DNA of 64,000 bases from Lenzites betulinus (lineage: Eukaryota; Basidiomycota; Agaricomycetes; Polyporales; Polyporaceae). Location: positions 682,001 to 746,000 of the forward strand of contig JABYQU010000005.1 of assembly GCA_022264855.1 (NCBI GenBank), read 5' to 3'. Below the pieces are notes generated by a model. That model saw only the letters and a list, made by a program, of their open reading frames with translations, was not told the origin of the DNA and ran no database searches. Of this stretch, positions 10,633 to 22,024 are shown piece by piece (positions within the stretch are counted from its first letter, which is position 1; every line of letters starts with the position of its first letter). The position numbers and the translations under genes were made by a program.

Positions 10633-11541
10633 TCACGTATCTGCCAATCCATGGGCAGCGAAAACAGTTCGGACCCCGTCGAACGTCTCCTTGCCGAGGA
10701 TCGCAAAGACGACATGATCAAACGAGTCCTTGAACCGAGCGTCGTCTCTCATCAGCAAATCCGCCCATATCCTTGCGACTGTCTTGACGTTATTTTGGAA
10801 CACCCCCGTTCCGAAACTGCCCAGTACGAGGCTCCTGACTCCCTTAGTCTCGAAGAGGAACAAGATCCGAGCCATTCGCTCCCGCATCGCCTGCTCGATC
10901 TTCTCCTCAACCCCGGAGCCGGCGACCCGACCATGCAGTGTTTTCCGTACAACCCCCGCGTTGACCGCTGGACTCGTCAGCACGTCCGCAATGAGAGGCT
11001 CCACCCAGTCCCCGGCGTCGTTGCGAAACACAGTGACCCCAGGAGAGTAGATCATCGCGTGCGAGTAGTATCCGCCCTTCGGGTCGCGGTTGTGCAGGGT
11101 GTAGAATGCCTGCGCAATACGCGTCATGAGGGTGGGGTAGAGCGTCGACGAGCGCGCGATGGACTCTTCCTGCGCCTGCGCGCCGGAGAGGAACCCTCCT
11201 CCGGGTTTCCGTGCCGAAGCAAAGTTGAGCACGCCTAGTTTGTGGGCCGGGTCCGCCGGACTGTCTGGGCGTAGCGCGTCGCGGAGCAGTCGTGCACCTT
11301 CGAGCGTGGATACCTCGAGGACGGAGAAGTTGGTGGTGTCGTCGTTTGGGCGTGTAGGTGGGGTTGTGTTTGACCATGTGGAAAGCAGAGAGTCCGGGCC
11401 GTAGTACTGGGTCTGTTGTTTGGATGTTGCGGTGGGTCCGCGCAGGTCGTATGTGGTGTCGTTTAGGACGTAATGTCCTTTGTCGATGGCCTTCAGCGTG
11501 GACTCCGTGATTCCTTTTAGCTTGCTGCGACGATTGCTCAT
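10633..11541 (-). CDS. Microbial-type poly(ADP-ribose) glycohydrolase
   Basis: An intronless 302-residue protein of the microbial PARG family (DUF2263). It hydrolyses ribose-ribose bonds of poly(ADP-ribose), reversing PARP modification. The signature is visible: GGG at residues 114-116 followed after seven residues by QEE at 124-126 (KPGGGFLSGAQAQEES). Also seen are the N-terminal helical segment (GITESTLKAIDKGHYVL), the YSHAMIYSPGVTVFR stretch and the LVLGSFGTGVFQN macrodomain-like motif. The ATG at 11541 (MSNRRSKLKG) is preferred over an upstream in-frame ATG because family N-termini begin near here. A CCAACAG acceptor lies just before this ATG on the minus strand, so a 5' untranslated intron is possible. 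It is probably nuclear or cytosolic. Confidence 0.9.
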   Translation of the reverse strand: MSNRRSKLKGITESTLKAIDKGHYVLNDTTYDLRGPTATSKQQTQYYGPDSLLSTWSNTTPPTRPNDDTTNFSVLEVSTLEGARLLRDALRPDSPADPAHKLGVLNFASARKPGGGFLSGAQAQEESIARSSTLYPTLMTRIAQAFYTLHNRDPKGGYYSHAMIYSPGVTVFRNDAGDWVEPLIADVLTSPAVNAGVVRKTLHGRVAGSGVEEKIEQAMRERMARILFLFETKGVRSLVLGSFGTGVFQNNVKTVARIWADLLMRDDARFKDSFDHVVFAILGKETFDGVRTVFAAHGLADT

Positions 11542-12134
11542 AGCTGTTGGGCAGTAAGTCAACATAGAGATGTAACACTGAGCGAACATGATACGTGGAG
11601 CTCACTAAAAACGACGTACCTCCGAATATATTCAAGGGAGTCTGCAGCGGGCAGTTGAATTTTCCAATCGTTGCGCCCGAGGTCTCGTGGCGAGAGTATG
11701 AGTTTACTGTGTACAGCGGTAACTGCCGCGATCTTATGTCCGTGCGCTGTACACCGTAGTTTGGCCACAAAAAGAGCCCACAGGACAGTCACTTGATGGC
11801 AGTTCAAGTTGAAGTCAACCTGAGCTCAGGGCTTCAGGTGAGGCGGTGCTAGCAGGTGCCAGCTTAGCCTGGTAGCCGACGCTACCCAATGACAACTCTG
11901 GCGCTTACCGAGGTATGGTAGAAATGCGAATGTAACGCAGGTCAGGTATGTACGTACTTGACGACAAAAACTGAAGGAGTGGAAGTGTCGCATAGTAGGA
12001 CGGTAGATGCATATATTGTACAAGATAGTCGGGGCGCACACTCGATGCACGAACACACTCAGCAGCACGGGCACCGCGAAGTCCGTCCCCACACCAAGTC
12101 CTTATCATTGTGCTCCCGCGAGACCATCCAGATC
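11542..12134. other. Intergenic: PARG promoter and 3' flank of membrane-protein gene
   Basis: No additional gene was supported. The PARG upstream region contains splice-acceptor-like sequence and possible leader exons on the minus strand. Confidence 0.45.
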
Positions 12135-13804
12135 TCAGAAGATGAGTGTAACAGGCGAGTTCGACGACTTCAGTGCGAGCTGCCCGTTCTTAGCCTTCTT
12201 GTGCTTCGGCTCCCAGCCAACCTCGCCCCGGACCGCGGCGCGGTTCACGTTGCGGAACTGCACGTTGCGCTTGCGATCCTTCCCGAGCGGGTCTTTGGCC
12301 GTCTGGTGGTCCTCGACCTTACGGGCCGCGAACGACGACGAGAGCAGCTCGAACGTGCCCTCGAACGCCGCAGGTGCCTTGAACACCACGGGGGCGTTCG
12401 ACGACTCAGTAGAGGCGTTGAGGAGCGAGTTGGCTGGCGCGGAGGTGACGGCGACAGTGGCGGGACCGTTGCTGGTGCGGGTGTCGACGCGGTAGGCGCC
12501 GTCGACTGAGTCGGCGAACAGCCCGATGTCGGCATGGATGTCACTGTAGTGTGGTATGTGAGCGGGTATGCGAAGTAGATAGGACTGTATGCGTACGCAT
12601 TGCTGGTAGCCAGTGTGAGAAGGGTTGCGGCGTCCTTGTCCTTGTTCAAGAGGTTCGCGGTGATGTGAACGGGGGCGTTGCTGGTGACAAGCTCGAGCGA
12701 AGAGGACGCGTTGAAGGTGCCCTCGATTTTGCCGTTAGAGGAGCGGATCTTCCCGGATACAGTCTTGAGCGACTATAAGAGGAACATCAATACGAGACTA
12801 CCCGCATTGGGTGAGGGTTCTACGCACGTCAGCCCTGATGCCCGCGTTCGTCGTGGAGAGGTCGATCGAGTTGAACACAACAGTGTCCGCGAGCTCATGC
12901 AGATGGTGGGTGAATATGTGCATGCGGGTGTTGAACGCGTTGATCGTTCGCGGGGCGCCATTCTCAGTCGCTGGGATTGAGACGTGGATATGGAAGCGGA
13001 GCTGGTGCTTGAAGTCCCTGTGCTGATGCCGATCAGTCTGTTAATATATCCCCAAATCCGTGAGTTATACTGGTTTACCGTAAGGTAGCGGAACTGCTTA
13101 CGAAGATCCCAAGGCCATGCTTGTTGTCCGAAGGGTGCAGGTGACACACTGTCGCGGCGTCGAGGGCATCCTCGAGCCGGTATGCGACATCGATGTCGAC
13201 GAGCACATCCTTTCCGGCGTGTTGGGACTGGGACACCTCGATCGTGCCGTGGGCAAGTGCGCCGTCTGTGTTGAAAAGCAGCTCCTCGGCGTCGACGGGG
13301 AGCGACAGAGATGCGTGCGCGTGGTACGGCCAGTCCCATTCCGCTTGCGCGGCGTCGTACGTCCAGTTCACGGTGTCGGAGCAGTCAGAAGGTTCAGCCA
13401 TGGGGGCGTGGTCCCAGTGGTGGTCGATTGAGCGGCCGCCGTGCGTCAACTTCTAAGGAGATGGGAGCCGGAAGTCAGTAGGTTGCACTCTTATGACAGC
13501 CGAGGTAGATATAGCTGCGCCCACGCACCATGTAGGCATAGTTGGCCACGGGTCTCACCACGGGGCGCCACAACAAGAGAAGGAGAAGAGTACTGCAAAC
13601 GGTGAAGTGCCAGAACCTGCGCCTACGGACGTTCCTCGCACGCTCCAGCGGCAAGGCTACTGCGCCTTCAGTAGACTGATAGACGGCATAGTAGTTGGGA
13701 GGACCAGGAGGGATCCGAAGGGGGGAGGCAGCCTCGAGTTGGGCCTTCTCCGCATCCGTGGGATTGGCCGCGGCAGAGGTCGTGTTCTGAAGGTTAGGAT
13801 TCAT
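12135..13804 (-). CDS. Single-pass membrane protein with beta-rich repetitive ectodomain (DUF7330-like)
   Basis: Exons, in coding order, 13804-13529, 13452-13102, 13037-12828, 12772-12597 and 12543-12135 encode 473 residues. The N-terminus is Pro-rich with PPGPPNYYAVYQ, then basic NVRRRRFWHF, then a Leu-rich membrane helix at about 64-78. This suggests a cytosolic N-terminus and an outside C-terminal domain. The ectodomain has recurring segments of the type LVTSNAPVHITANL, TRTSNGPATVAVTSAP and STESSNAPVVFKAP, which are short beta-strand repeats. This fits basidiomycete DUF7330 proteins, but I name the family from memory only. The paralogue at 18384-20116 aligns over its whole length and shares exon phases and a 210-nt third exon. 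The exon 1 donor (GTGCGT at 13528) is my choice among two. Function is unknown; a cell-surface or wall-facing role is inference. Confidence 0.82.
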
Positions 13805-13866
13805 TGCAGGAGGAAGAAAGAAAGAGATCGGCGTATGGCACTTTCAGGCCAGTCGAGCTGCGTGGT

Positions 13867-13872
13867 CTTATA
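13867..13872 (-). promoter_or_regulatory. TATA-like element of membrane-protein gene
   Basis: On the minus strand GATATAAGAC lies about 65 nt upstream of the ATG at 13804. Confidence 0.45.
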
Positions 13873-14785
13873 TCACCTGGAGTTAACGCCACTGCGATCC
13901 ACAAGGTGGTCGCCGGCCAGAACAGAGTGACGCGGTGCCAATGCGGTCACGCCGGACCGCGCGCCAAGACGCTCACGCAATATGGCATCCGCAGCGGGGC
14001 GCGCAGGCAGGCGCATTATGCACAGTCGAGGCACATCTGAGCATCTCAATCATCAACGCCGTTCTGCATTGTCTGAATGGCCATTCCGCAGTCGACATGC
14101 GATTGCGTGGTGACTCGTACTTCATGCGCCCGCAGCCTCTAGGCTCTCCGAAGATCTATGTTTCACCGGGGATGGACGATTCGAATGTTGGCGAACAGAC
14201 CTCGAGGCCCCGGGCTGCTGCGATCGTCTTCATCAGTATTTGAGTTCACGGCTTCTCGATGACGAATTCAGCTTGCAGTCGTCGTACACATGGAAGTCGG
14301 CTGCGCCGCGGAACCCGGAGCAGCAATCCAACGGAATCGTAGCTCCATGTAGCTCCAGGCACATGTCGCATGCTATTGCGCAGCCCGTGCACTTCACCGC
14401 AAGAGGGAAAGCACTCACTAAAAAATCCGCTAATTCCGACGTAGACCAAAATGGACTTCGATGACGTTTGAAAGCCGTCTCGCTCTCTCGCGATGTCAAT
14501 GTAGTGAAGGTGAAGTTCAGTACTCAATTGCAATGAGATTTACTTGCTCGAGATGTGTATTACGGAGTGTGGACTCTCCGAATTTTCAGCTGATTAGTGT
14601 AGGTACGGTAGTCTAGATATGCGGTTAGAACAAGTAGACAGATTCATCAGAGGCGACCTACAGCTCCTCGAGTTCCGCAACATTAGTGTGGGGCATGTCC
14701 CCAGCTCCGCAGCGTAGTGGAGCCCGGAGATGGGGCCTAAATCGCCATACAACGCAAGCTGAGTCCCTTCTGAGCGAATCCCCGG
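13873..14785. other. Intergenic between two minus-strand genes
   Basis: About 0.9 kb with only short overlapping frames. It holds the distal promoter of the 13804 gene and the 3' flank of the TMEM223-like gene. No RNA gene or repeat was noticed. Confidence 0.45.
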
Positions 14786-15588
14786 TCATGCCGCGTCCTT
14801 GACCTTCGCGCTGTTCAGGAACATCTGCATGCCCTTCCTCTCGCCATACCATGTCGTGAATAGCGCCTTCCGTGCGTCCCAGATAGATAACCTCCGTCCA
14901 TCCACTGCCGCGCCCTGTAAACCAAGCGAATAGTGTCCAGGTCGGTCCTTCAGGCCGATCAGCATCTCCGTCTTCTCTGGACTGTGTATGAGGCGCGTTC
15001 GACGAAGGGGCATTACTGAGCCTTGCCCTTTTGTGTGTAGCGGTGACTGGATGACCAGCATTCGTTCTGGCGACTTCGCCGACTGTGTAGCGGCAGCAGC
15101 GGCCGCGGGGGATGGACCGGGGACTATGAACATTCTGCGCACGATGCGAGAGCGACCGCCCAGAAGTACAGCAGCGAGACCGACACCGCCAGCAAAGTTC
15201 GCCAGAGTAAAGAGCCCTCGCTGCCATAGCGGTCGTGGTACGTAGTGTCCGACGACTTCCTTCGGATCCACGGGTGTTGTGGGCGACGTAGTAGGGTCTG
15301 TTGGAAGCTCCTCCCACATTGACCAGTGGTTTAGGGTGAGTTCACATGCCGACGCACTAGCATACAGTGGTTTTTGAGGCACTTTCGTATATGAAAAACA
15401 ATCATGTGGACGTACGTTACGACCAAATCTGCTATGACGAGAAAATATGTCCAACGCGCCCACCAAGCGAGTTTGCCACAGTCATATATGGGTTGCGCGT
15501 TCTCGATGCTGATGCCCTGAGACTTGAGTGATCTTGGGCCAACATGGGAGAGTCGTACGCCTTTAAGTCGCGCGAGAAGAGCGGACAT
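14786..15588 (-). CDS. Two-TM protein, TMEM223-like (putative mitochondrial)
   Basis: Exons 15588-15416 and 15356-14786 with a 59-nt intron (GTACGT donor) encode 247 residues. The first membrane segment, WARWTYFLVIADLVVTA, follows a basic, Arg-containing N-terminus that could serve as a mitochondrial presequence. The second is LFTLANFAGGVGLAAVLLGG, followed by basic RSRIVRRMFIVPG. The order (membrane helix, loop, membrane helix, soluble beta-type tail containing GLKDRPGHYSLGL) resembles TMEM223, a mitochondrial inner-membrane protein tied to cytochrome oxidase assembly. The match is by pattern only. It could instead be a fungal-specific membrane protein. Confidence 0.6.
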
Positions 15589-16324
15589 TCCAGCGTCGAG
15601 TATTAGTAGTGGCAGAGAGGTAGCAGCCTCATAAGCGCCCGTTATGTACAGGGTGTTTTAACTTTAAGCGCTCTTTGAGGATTCGATGAATCTCATCATC
15701 ACGAACCTTTTGAGATGCGCACGTTACCGTATGCTAACCACATAAACACCTTCAACACACTGCAAAATACCGGTATTGGTGCGGACGAAACATGTGAGAT
15801 CACGCTCGTTCGTATCGCAGAGACGATACGCCGACCGATGAGTACTTAATCTGAGTGGCCCATACATTGACTTCCTCCGCTCCTCCTCCATCATTATAAT
15901 ATCGCAATAATGCACACGGGCTTACTGAACAAACTCTAGGTGCTATATCTATAAGAAATGGCCTCTGCATGCGACTGCTCCGTTAATATGGAGCGCGACT
16001 TCTACGTCAGAGAAAGCAGGGAAGTGGTGTCTGTTCAACAGCAAACTCCTGATCACGTCGAACACATGACGGGACGGGGGATCATGCGACCGCGCGGTAC
16101 CGACCACGATCCATTTCCCGTAGCAAGGAAGGTACGTACTAAGCGGTCATCGTATGGCTGAGGACTAATTTCGGAAGCCATAGGCTCTCGCGGAATCATG
16201 CATCCCGCCGGACCGCGACAGAAGCCACGGGAAGTCGAATGTGAAGTGATCAGAAGAGCATGGAGCATATGCGTTCGCTGGCTGGCTCAAGTTAGGACGA
16301 CATTGCCGTCAGCCTGCAAGGTAG
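15589..16324. other. Divergent intergenic region
   Basis: Shared upstream region of the minus-strand TMEM223-like gene and the plus-strand GH28 gene. There are no supportable coding exons. Confidence 0.5.
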
Positions 16325-16331
16325 TATATAA
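16325..16331 (+). promoter_or_regulatory. TATA box of GH28 gene
   Basis: TATATAA lies 55-61 nt before the ATG at 16386, standard spacing for this window. Confidence 0.6.
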
Positions 16332-16385
16332 CCCTGCAGGCCGGAGCAGACGTGCAGAGAAGTTAGGCATCCCCACACTCGCACA

Positions 16386-18176
16386 ATGCTCCGTCGCCAC
16401 GCAGGTGTTGTGTCTGCACTATGGCTTCTTTCGCTTATTACGAAGGTCACTTCGTCTACACTGGGTGTGAGGGCTTCCGGAGTGTGTACGCTGACCGCTA
16501 GTGGATCGGACGACGCTCCAGCCTTCTTGGAGGCTGCAGCAGACCCTTCTTGTCTAACGGTCACCATCCCGGCGGGAACCACACTTTCCATTCAAAGCAA
16601 GTTGAACATGACAGGCACTTCTAACAAGCATCTCGTGAGTATTACCCTCTGACACACTGGCAGCTCGAAAGACATTGAATAATACTATCTTATCTCAGAA
16701 TGTGGAAGGAACGATCAAGTTCAACCCGGACATCGACTACTGGGCGGACAATGCGTTCTCCTTCGACTTCCAGGACCAAATCGCGTTCTGGCTTCTTGGG
16801 GGCAAAAACATCATCATGGACGGTGGAGGGACCATCGATGGCTCTGGGCAAGCGTGGTACGATGCCTTGTTAGTATATCAACTTTCCTACGCACACCCGG
16901 GGATATTCGCTGACACTGAATCATGCGCAGCGCCAAGGACAGTTCGACTCTCCGCCCAATCCTACTCACTATCTTCCAGGCGACGAACGTCACCGTCCAG
17001 AACATCCACATGATCAATGGCCCCGAGTGGATCAACTTCGTAAGTCTCATTACTACGACCTAGACCGGCTACAATGGTGTACTGACAGCGCGCACTTTTC
17101 GCTAGGTCAACGAAGGACAGGACATCACTTTCCGCAATATCAACATCTCCGCGGTGTCCACGTCTAAGAACGACGCGAAGAACACGGACGGGTGGGACAT
17201 TTTCCGGAGCGACAACGTCGTCATCGCCGACTCGAACATCAACAATGGGGACGACTGTGTCAGTTTCAAGCCAAGTGCGGCGCAGTCTGCCTTCGTTCAC
17301 CCAAATTCAGAGGCTGACTGACTGACACAGATGCCACGAATATGCTCGTGTCGAACCTTTCTTGCAACGGCTCTCAGTGCGTACTCATGTATCAATGCAT
17401 GAACGCGAAGCTTATTTGGTTATAGTGGGATATCCGTGGGCTCGCTCGGCCAGTACGCCGGGGAGTATGATATCGTCCAAAACGTCCTCGCCACGTGCGT
17501 GTCTCCTACTGCCCTTTCGCTTCCACTTGCTACCTTACTCACTGCGCAACCTGTGACGCAGTAACGTCCGCATGTCTAACGCGCAGAACGGTGCACGCAT
17601 CAAGGCATGGGCGGGTAAAGGCGTCGGGGCCGGCCTCGTGAAGAATATCACATTCGATGGTTTCGTCGAGAGCAACGTCGACAATCCCGTTGTTATCGAT
17701 CAGGTGCGTTTGCAGTCTCCCGACCTATTGTGTTCAGCATACTCAGACTGGGATGGTGGGCACAGTGCTACATGACCAGCGCAGACGACTGCGCTAAGTA
17801 CCCGTCGAACACGTACATCCAGGATGTCTGGTTCACCAAGTGAGCTATGAGATCATCCATCAGTGTGAAGCGACACGACGGCTAACCTTTGGGACTGTGT
17901 TTAGTATCACCGGAACCTCCTCCGGCAAAGAAAAGGCCACAGTTGCCAGCTTGTCCTGCTCCCCCGACGGCCGGTGCACTGATGTAAACGTCGATGATAT
18001 TAGTGTAACGTACGTACTCCTCTCTTTTTGCACCGCTGTACCAGGATTGTGCTAACGGCTTCTTTCTCAATAACAGACCGCCATCCAAGTATGGTGCTGC
18101 GGAGTTCACCTGCCAGAACGTCGAGTTGGGCGGGGACGCGGCGTCGCTTTTCGGGACGTGCAAGACAACAGGATAA
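16386..18176 (+). CDS. Secreted exopolygalacturonase, glycoside hydrolase family 28
   Basis: Ten exons encode 410 residues: 16386-16634, 16699-16868, 16931-17039, 17106-17274, 17331-17376, 17426-17494, 17562-17703, 17766-17839, 17905-18009 and 18077-18176. It cleaves pectic galacturonan from chain ends, outside the cell. A signal peptide (ALWLLSLITKVTSS) is followed by a right-handed beta-helix pattern. The four GH28 catalytic motifs are present: NTD at 202-204, GDD with Asp225 and Asp226, HG at 248-249 and RIK at 283-285. The His codon is split by an intron (CA|T). Many N-glycosylation sequons (NMT, NVT, NIS, NLS, NGS, NIT) fit secretion. The NTDGWD and GSLGQY context favours exo- over endo-acting enzymes, which is inference. 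Regulation by carbon source is likely but not visible. Confidence 0.93.
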
Positions 18177-18383
18177 GGAACTAGTGCATAGACATGTAGT
18201 GGGTATGGTTGTACACAGACAACTATGTGACACACAGCGTAGTACAGGACACACGATACAAATACATTCGCGGTGTCAAACATGATACACTGAAACACTA
18301 CCTACAAAGCAAGCCGATAGTGAGAAAATAAAGTAACACCTATACAATGTCTGCTGCACCACGGCACGAATCTACGCCTGCGC

Positions 18384-20116
18384 TCACACCACGAGCTTCA
18401 CCATCCCGTTTGAGCTCACCACGCTGACGTCGCCCTGCCCGTGGCGTGATCCGTCCAGGCCCCACGCCGTGTATCCCTCGACCCGCAGCGGCGCCCTCCG
18501 CGGGGTCGCGCACACGCGCGTGCGGCCACGGCCCGCCGGGTCCATCGCGGCCGCGTCGCACTCGATCGTCGCGAGCCCGCCAAGCGTCGTCTCGACGACG
18601 CTCGTGCCCTCGTACGTGGGCGAGAGGCTCACAGTCGCGGGCGCGTTGCTGGTTTTGGCGGAGAGAAAGAGCGTGCTCCCGAGGGGCTGGGGCGAGGCGG
18701 TGATGGAGAGGGCCGCGTTGGACGTCTGCGCAGTAACGTCGTAGAAACCGCCGGTGGAGAGGGGAGAGGTAGACTGGAGCGCGAGGTGGTTGGTGATCCC
18801 GCTGTATGGGGGTCAGCGCTGAAGTGAGGCGCACTGGCAGGGAGACTCACCCGTTCGTCGAAAGCAGCGTGAGGTTCGTGGATGGGGCTGCGGAGTCGTC
18901 GTGGTAGAGCGTGATATCCGTGGTGATTAACGCGTTTGTTGTTCGGAGGGTGAGTGAGCGTGTTGCGTGGTAGGTCCCAGTCACTCCCGCATTCCGAGTC
19001 TCCACGATCGCGACGTCAGCGCTCAAGTACTACAAAAGACTGGTCAGCAAGAGCTTGCAAATACAAATTCCTGTGACTCACGTCGCTATGCATTGGTACG
19101 TGCCGCGACGATAACATGATGGAGTCGAAATGGATGCCCTTCAGGTCCTTCAAGTGGTGGCTAATGAGTGGCAGTTCGCTTTCGAATGCCTTTACGCGCA
19201 ATATCTTGGACAAATCGCCGCGTCGACCTCTTGGGAACTTGACGTTGATCGTGAATTTCACGTCATTCACGTTTGGCACATGCTCGGGGGTCTAGATGGG
19301 CATACAGCTCAGCATTCGGAAAAATATACAGTCTGCAATGCGTCGTCTTACCAGAATACCAACACCCGTTTGTCCGGGTACGCGCTCAAAGAGACAAATA
19401 TTCACTCTGTCTAGGAGCTCCACGGACTTGTAGGTGGCTGAAATATCGACTTGCACTTCATCACTAAGACCGGACGCTGTCGTGAACGTAACGGAACCAT
19501 AGCTGAGGGATCCCCGTGAAAAGAGATACAGGACATCCGCAGAAAGCGGAAGTCGGAAGGACACGGTGGGCCCAGTACGGGAGCCCCTCATTCGTAGGGG
19601 TGCAGTTGCACGAACACAGTGCTTGACTGTGCCCTCGCTAGGATTTGGGAGTGTGATTCCGTTGCCTGGAAGTGAAGGATCTTTGTGTCCGCCATGGTCT
19701 TTGTCGTGATCTCCGCCCTTGTCTCCCTACACCACCCCATCAGACACGAACACAGTCACTTCTCTAGCAACACTCACTCCGGGGTTGTGTGGAGGCCACT
19801 TGTCAGGATGCCGCCGCGAAATAGAATAAGCACTTCGCGCGAACGAGCCGACTGCAAGCCAGATAAGGAGGGCTATGGCCAACGCTCGGAAAAATCGTTT
19901 GGGGGCGTGCTCGACTTGTTCGACGTAATGCTGTGGCCGAAGCAAGGGCTGGCTAGGTGCCCTCGATTGTGCCTCCAGTACTGCAGGCCGCGAAGACGAG
20001 CTATCACCAGGGTAGTATGCTGGTGGCGGAGCAGCATATTCTTCGTCGCCGTCTTCGGAGGGCGGCCCCGCGCGAGATTTTACGGGGGACTGAGGGGTGT
20101 CGTCGGGGAGAATCAT
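18384..20116 (-). CDS. Single-pass membrane protein with beta-rich repetitive ectodomain (DUF7330-like), second copy
   Basis: Exons, in coding order, 20116-19778, 19717-19352, 19291-19082, 19029-18851 and 18801-18384 encode 503 residues. The N-terminus is acidic and Pro-rich with APPPAYYPG, then basic APKRFFR, then a membrane helix at about 75-92 (ALAIALLIWLAVGSFA). The ectodomain shows repeats such as TRSLTLRTTNALITTDITL, TAQTSNAALSITASP and SAKTSNAPATVSLSP. It aligns end to end with the protein at 12135-13804; shared points include NPSEGTVK against EPSDCSDT and the LSLPVDAEELL-type strand. Exon 3 is 210 nt in both. The start context is good (gagccATG). The intron after exon 1 (60 nt, ACAAG acceptor) is the least certain junction. 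Function unknown. Confidence 0.82.
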
Positions 20117-20711
20117 GGCTCAGGCACGATCCGAAAGACAACGCAGGAGGACTCGAGAGCTCGAGATGGTCGTCGAGGTTGAAGAGTGCAGAACGAAGCA
20201 CTTAGCAAGCTGAGTGCATACATTTGGCTAGAGCCCGCCTCGCATCAGAATTGTTCCACCGGTCCCTTTGCGCCATCGGAGATACTGCGCACGCTGCGCG
20301 ATCGCTGCGCCGGCACCTAAGTGACATTGGAAGTCTCGAGATGCGCTTTCGTTTACCAATATGTCGTGCATGGACTCGCGTGGTGCAGACCACAATGTGT
20401 GAGACATCGCAGTCGCGGTGGTCACAAGTGTCGCGCGCGCAGCAATTGCGATTGCAATGGCGAGATTCGCGGAGACGGTCCTGACATAACATTATTCAAC
20501 TGCGTGACATTAGCGTCTCGTAGGGTATGACGGGCATATTCGAGTGAGTTTGCGAGAGGTTGTGACGGAGCGAGGCGTGTCGACGGTGTCGAGGACGTCG
20601 AGAACAACAACATGTGCAGGGTCGCGCGCGCGGCAGGTGCAGCACGCGTCGCGCTCTCCTGACTCTGCTCCCCCATCATCCCTCACTCAACATCTGCCTT
20701 GATCCCCAAAT
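20117..20711. other. Divergent promoter region of membrane-protein gene and LSM4
   Basis: About 0.6 kb between divergent genes. It holds GCG-rich stretches and a pyrimidine-rich leader (CATCCCTCACTCAACATC) just before the LSM4 start. No coding exon supported. Confidence 0.5.
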
Positions 20712-21465
20712 ATGGTACTGGTTATCAAAAGCTTTAATATGACTCACGTTAACGATGCGCACATATCTAGCTGCCGCTCTCTCTTCTCAATGCGGCGCAG
20801 AATAAACCCATGGTGAGCCAACCCCTGCAACAACTTGGGCCATCGCGTCGGGCTGAACTCGCAAGGGCTGACTGCATATCCGCGGCCCGATAGCTCGTCG
20901 AGCTCAAGAACGGGGAGACATTCAACGGTCATCTAGTGAACTGCGACAATTTCATGAACATCACGCTCCGAGAGGTCTACCAGACGAGCGCAGAGGGAGA
21001 CCGGTTCTGGAAAGTGAAGGAATGCTACATCAGGGGCAGCACAGTACGTTCACTTCATTGTATCCTATCCTCGCCTGCACAGTCCGGGTACACATGCATA
21101 CGGGTAGACGACGACGCGTTGTAAATTCAAGGAACGCGTCCCCCTCGGTCCATCGCGAGCTGCGGTAGGCAAAGGGTGAACCATTCACTGACCGACCTCT
21201 GGCATGTCCCTAGATCAAATATCTGCGAGTACCGGATACTCTCCTGGACGCAGTCAAGGACGAGCAGAACCGGGCAAGAGAAGCAGGACGGAGTGCACGA
21301 GGCGCACATGTTTCTGGCGCAGGAAACAGAGGGCGCGGCGCGCCACCCCGAGGTACGCCTCCACACGCGACCGCTCCTACAGTACTTATGCTGACCCACC
21401 GCGCAGGCCGTGGTGGAATGCGCGGTGGCCCGATGCGCGCTCGCGGACGAGGCAGGGGGATGTAA
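20712..21465 (+). CDS. LSM4: U6 snRNA-associated Sm-like protein LSm4
   Basis: Exons 20712-20714, 20771-20812, 20894-21043, 21214-21352 and 21407-21465 encode 130 residues. LSm4 is part of the LSm2-8 ring on U6 snRNA in the nucleus and the LSm1-7 ring in mRNA decay. The Sm1 region reads [15 protein letters not shown] then [15 protein letters not shown], with the Sm2 region [15 protein letters not shown]. The C-terminal tail is Arg-Gly rich ([20 protein letters not shown]), typical of LSm4. The conserved N-terminus [14 protein letters not shown] starts right after a CTAG acceptor with no ATG of its own. The only fitting start is the ATG at 20712, directly followed by GTACTG. So the first coding exon is the three bases ATG alone. 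Confidence 0.93.
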
Positions 21466-22024
21466 CGTCTTCAGGTCACATATTCCGCCCGACCCGACAT
21501 CCCCTCCTTGCTTTCGCGCATGAGAATACTTCTACCAGACCGCTCTCGTCGCTCGTCACTTGTACATCATATATTTCTACTCGATGTGCTTGCACGTCCG
21601 CTAACGCTTGTACGTGCTAGTGCTAAAGTTGCACCACTCCCAGTGGCGATTACGCTAAGTGGTAATACGGTTAGTCTTAAGGGTTCTTGACTCACTTCAT
21701 TTCCGCTCCCTGTGTTGCGCGGAATGCGTTCGTGGTGGTGGGTCTGGCCCAAGTTGTCCTGAATCAAATGTAGAAATGCGCAAAGGCTATATTGTCCCGC
21801 ATGTATCCCTTCGCATCCCTGCAGTTCAGTTGCACTCGTCCAAAAGAGGTCACTTTGCACATGCTTCTGCGTTATACTTGAAGGGATCCGCACTTAGAAG
21901 CACAACACTAGTATTACAACACGCCACAGTGAACCTGCGTGTATACACGACTACTCTGGGGCCAAAGTCCTGAACAGTAGTCTGAAATCCATACCTCGGT
22001 CATCGCAACGTCGCAAGGAGGGGA
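21466..22024. other. Convergent intergenic region
   Basis: Sits between the ends of LSM4 and the F-box gene. Only short overlapping frames; nothing recognised. Confidence 0.5.
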
